6,698 nucleotides of DNA from Flavobacteriales bacterium (GTDB taxonomy: Bacteria > Bacteroidota > Bacteroidia > Flavobacteriales > UBA7430): contig NYWQ01000091.1 in NCBI GenBank assembly GCA_002685115.1, forward strand, positions 1 through 6,698, written 5' to 3'. The notes beneath the pieces were generated by a model. It did no database searches. It worked only from the letters and a program-made list of their open reading frames with translations, and was not told the DNA's origin. Positions within the stretch are counted from its first letter, which is position 1. Each line of letters begins with the position of its first letter. Below, piece by piece: positions 6,002 to 6,698 of this stretch. The position numbers were made by a program, and so were the translations under genes.

Positions 6002-6016
6002 CTATCTTGATGATAG
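6002..6016. promoter_or_regulatory. candidate operator palindrome in the early-promoter leader
   Basis: CTATC at 6002-6006 and GATAG at 6012-6016 form a short inverted repeat around a 5-nt spacer. It lies immediately downstream of the predicted -7 element (6027-6034) of the leftward promoter, where a bound repressor or Cro-like protein would block initiation. A half-site-like AGTTAA at 6015-6020 overlaps its edge. The repeat is short, so the operator role is tentative. Confidence 0.38.
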
Positions 6017-6026
6017 TTAAGTGATG

Positions 6027-6058
6027 CAAATATGATAATATAGTTTCAATTATCCAAA
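6027..6058 (-). promoter_or_regulatory. Bacteroidota-type promoter driving the leftward early operon
   Basis: On the minus strand, TTTG (6058-6055) is followed after exactly 20 nt by CATATTTG (6034-6027). The Bacteroidota primary sigma factor recognises TTTG near -33 and TAnnTTTG near -7, so only one position of the downstream box differs. Transcription would begin about 6020, leaving a leader of roughly 53 nt before the Cro-like start. Confidence 0.55.
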
Positions 6059-6073
6059 TAAATCGTAAATAAT

Positions 6074-6099
6074 TTAACTTTTAACCGTGAGTAAGTTAA
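6074..6099. promoter_or_regulatory. inverted repeat spanning the repressor start codon, candidate operator
   Basis: TTAACTT at 6074-6080 and AAGTTAA at 6093-6099 form a perfect 7-bp inverted repeat with a 12-nt spacer that contains the GTG start of the repressor (6087). Arms about two helical turns apart centre to centre (19 bp) fit a dimeric repressor. Binding here could give autoregulation. In RNA the same arms could pair and hide the start codon. Both roles are inferred. Confidence 0.4.
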
Positions 6100-6698
6100 C
6101 ATATATTAAACAGAGAATTAAGTATATATCTGAAAAACAAAATATTAAAAAAGAATTTTTTTTTAATAGTATAGGGATGACATCAGCTAATTTTAGAGGA
6201 GAAAAGTTATATAGACCAATAAATTCCAAAGCAATTGAAACTATATTATCTATTTATCCTGAAATAAACCTACATTGGTTAGTTACTGGTCAAGGGGAGA
6301 TGTACGTTAAAGATATTGAGGTAAATCTATCAGATGAACTAGAACACAATTATCAATCTGCTAAAAAGTTATTTAAACTACGAACGGACAAAGCTGAAAG
6401 CAATCAGGAAATTCCACTATATGATATAGAAGCTTCAGCAGGTTTAGTTTCATTATTTAATGATTCTAAGAAAACAGAGATAGTTGATACATTAAAAATA
6501 CCAAATTTACCTAAGTGTGATGGAGCTGTATTTGTTACAGGAGATAGCATGTACCCCTTACTGAAGAGTGGAGACATAGTAGCATACAAGCAGATATTTG
6601 ATTTTGAATCAGATATATATTGGGGTGAAATGTACCTTATATCTATTGACATGGCTGGTGAAGAATACACTAGTGTTAAATATATTCAGAAATCTGAA
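6087..6698 (+). CDS. S24 (LexA/CI-type) self-cleaving phage repressor, partial at the right edge
   Basis: The frame is open for 204 codons from GTG 6087 to the window end. Residues 5-75 are an HTH of the kind found in Bacteroidota prophage repressors, ending in HWLVTGQGEMY (63-73). Residues about 108-204 are an S24 peptidase: candidate cleavage site A118-G119 in ASAGLVSLF, nucleophile S154 in GDSMYPLLKSGD, and general-base lysine K198 in TSVKYIQK. All the catalytic elements are intact, so RecA-stimulated autocleavage and SOS induction are likely. An in-frame TAA at 6075-6077 leaves GTG 6087 as the only start that keeps the HTH complete. The next Met (codon at 6177) would cut into it. A nine-T run (6156-6164) codes three Phe in the HTH. 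The missing C-terminus is probably short. Confidence 0.92.
   Translation, partial: MSKLTYIKQRIKYISEKQNIKKEFFFNSIGMTSANFRGEKLYRPINSKAIETILSIYPEINLHWLVTGQGEMYVKDIEVNLSDELEHNYQSAKKLFKLRTDKAESNQEIPLYDIEASAGLVSLFNDSKKTEIVDTLKIPNLPKCDGAVFVTGDSMYPLLKSGDIVAYKQIFDFESDIYWGEMYLISIDMAGEEYTSVKYIQKSE

Noticed and set aside
6007..6036. A sigma-70-like promoter for the repressor (TTGATG, 18 nt, TATGAT on the plus strand)
   Set aside because: Bacteroidota use a different promoter consensus and no TAnnTTTG-like box is found upstream of the repressor in this orientation, so the match is not trusted.
6404..6670. An 88-codon minus-strand open frame
   Set aside because: It is the shadow of the repressor, whose plus-strand frame carries intact S24 protease motifs.
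1..6698. CRISPR arrays, tRNA or rRNA genes, insertion sequences, attachment sites
   Set aside because: No regularly spaced repeats, tRNA-like folds, transposase genes or terminal repeats were seen on either strand; only the short inverted and direct repeats reported above were found.

Overview
This window looks like the early/replication control region of a temperate phage (or closely related integrated element) from a member of the Bacteroidota, most likely a flavobacterium. The evidence is AT-rich DNA, an almost complete lack of Shine-Dalgarno sequences, a divergent promoter of the Bacteroidota type (TTTG, 20-bp spacer, TAnnTTTG-like element), and protein families (LexA/CI-like S24 repressor, small Cro-like protein, primase-helicase fusion, phage-type cytosine methyltransferase) typical of such elements. 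No integrase, structural gene, tRNA or attachment site is visible, so whether it is phage, prophage or integrative element is inferred, and the host genus cannot be named.

At the right end lies a divergent switch. The repressor (6087 to the right edge, + strand, cut off by the window) has an N-terminal HTH and a Ser/Lys S24 protease domain. Facing away from it is a long minus-strand operon that begins with a small Cro-like protein (5967-5698). The 120-bp gap between them holds a promoter for the leftward operon and two inverted repeats that are good operator candidates.

Reading leftwards, the operon continues with a LuxR-type HTH regulator (5669-5079), then a 135-bp leader with two hairpins, one an intrinsic terminator, and a possible alternative pairing that resembles an attenuator. 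Next come two small unknown proteins (4943-4716 and 4655-4428), an ASCH/PUA-like small protein (4453-4133) and a 1153-residue primase-helicase (4129-668). After these come a 96-residue unknown protein (656-366), a 43-residue single-pass membrane peptide (354-223), and the first 49 codons of a DNA cytosine methyltransferase (148 to the left edge, GTG start). The last two and the repressor were identified by reading the frames directly.

Functionally, the right end decides lysogeny versus development. The LuxR protein and the leader downstream of it could form a second control step. The remaining genes prime, unwind and modify the element's own DNA. The most striking point is that the primase-helicase ends in DDDLPF, the same tip used by bacterial single-strand binding proteins to recruit replication partners, while three of the four usual zinc ligands of its N-terminal primase finger are replaced.
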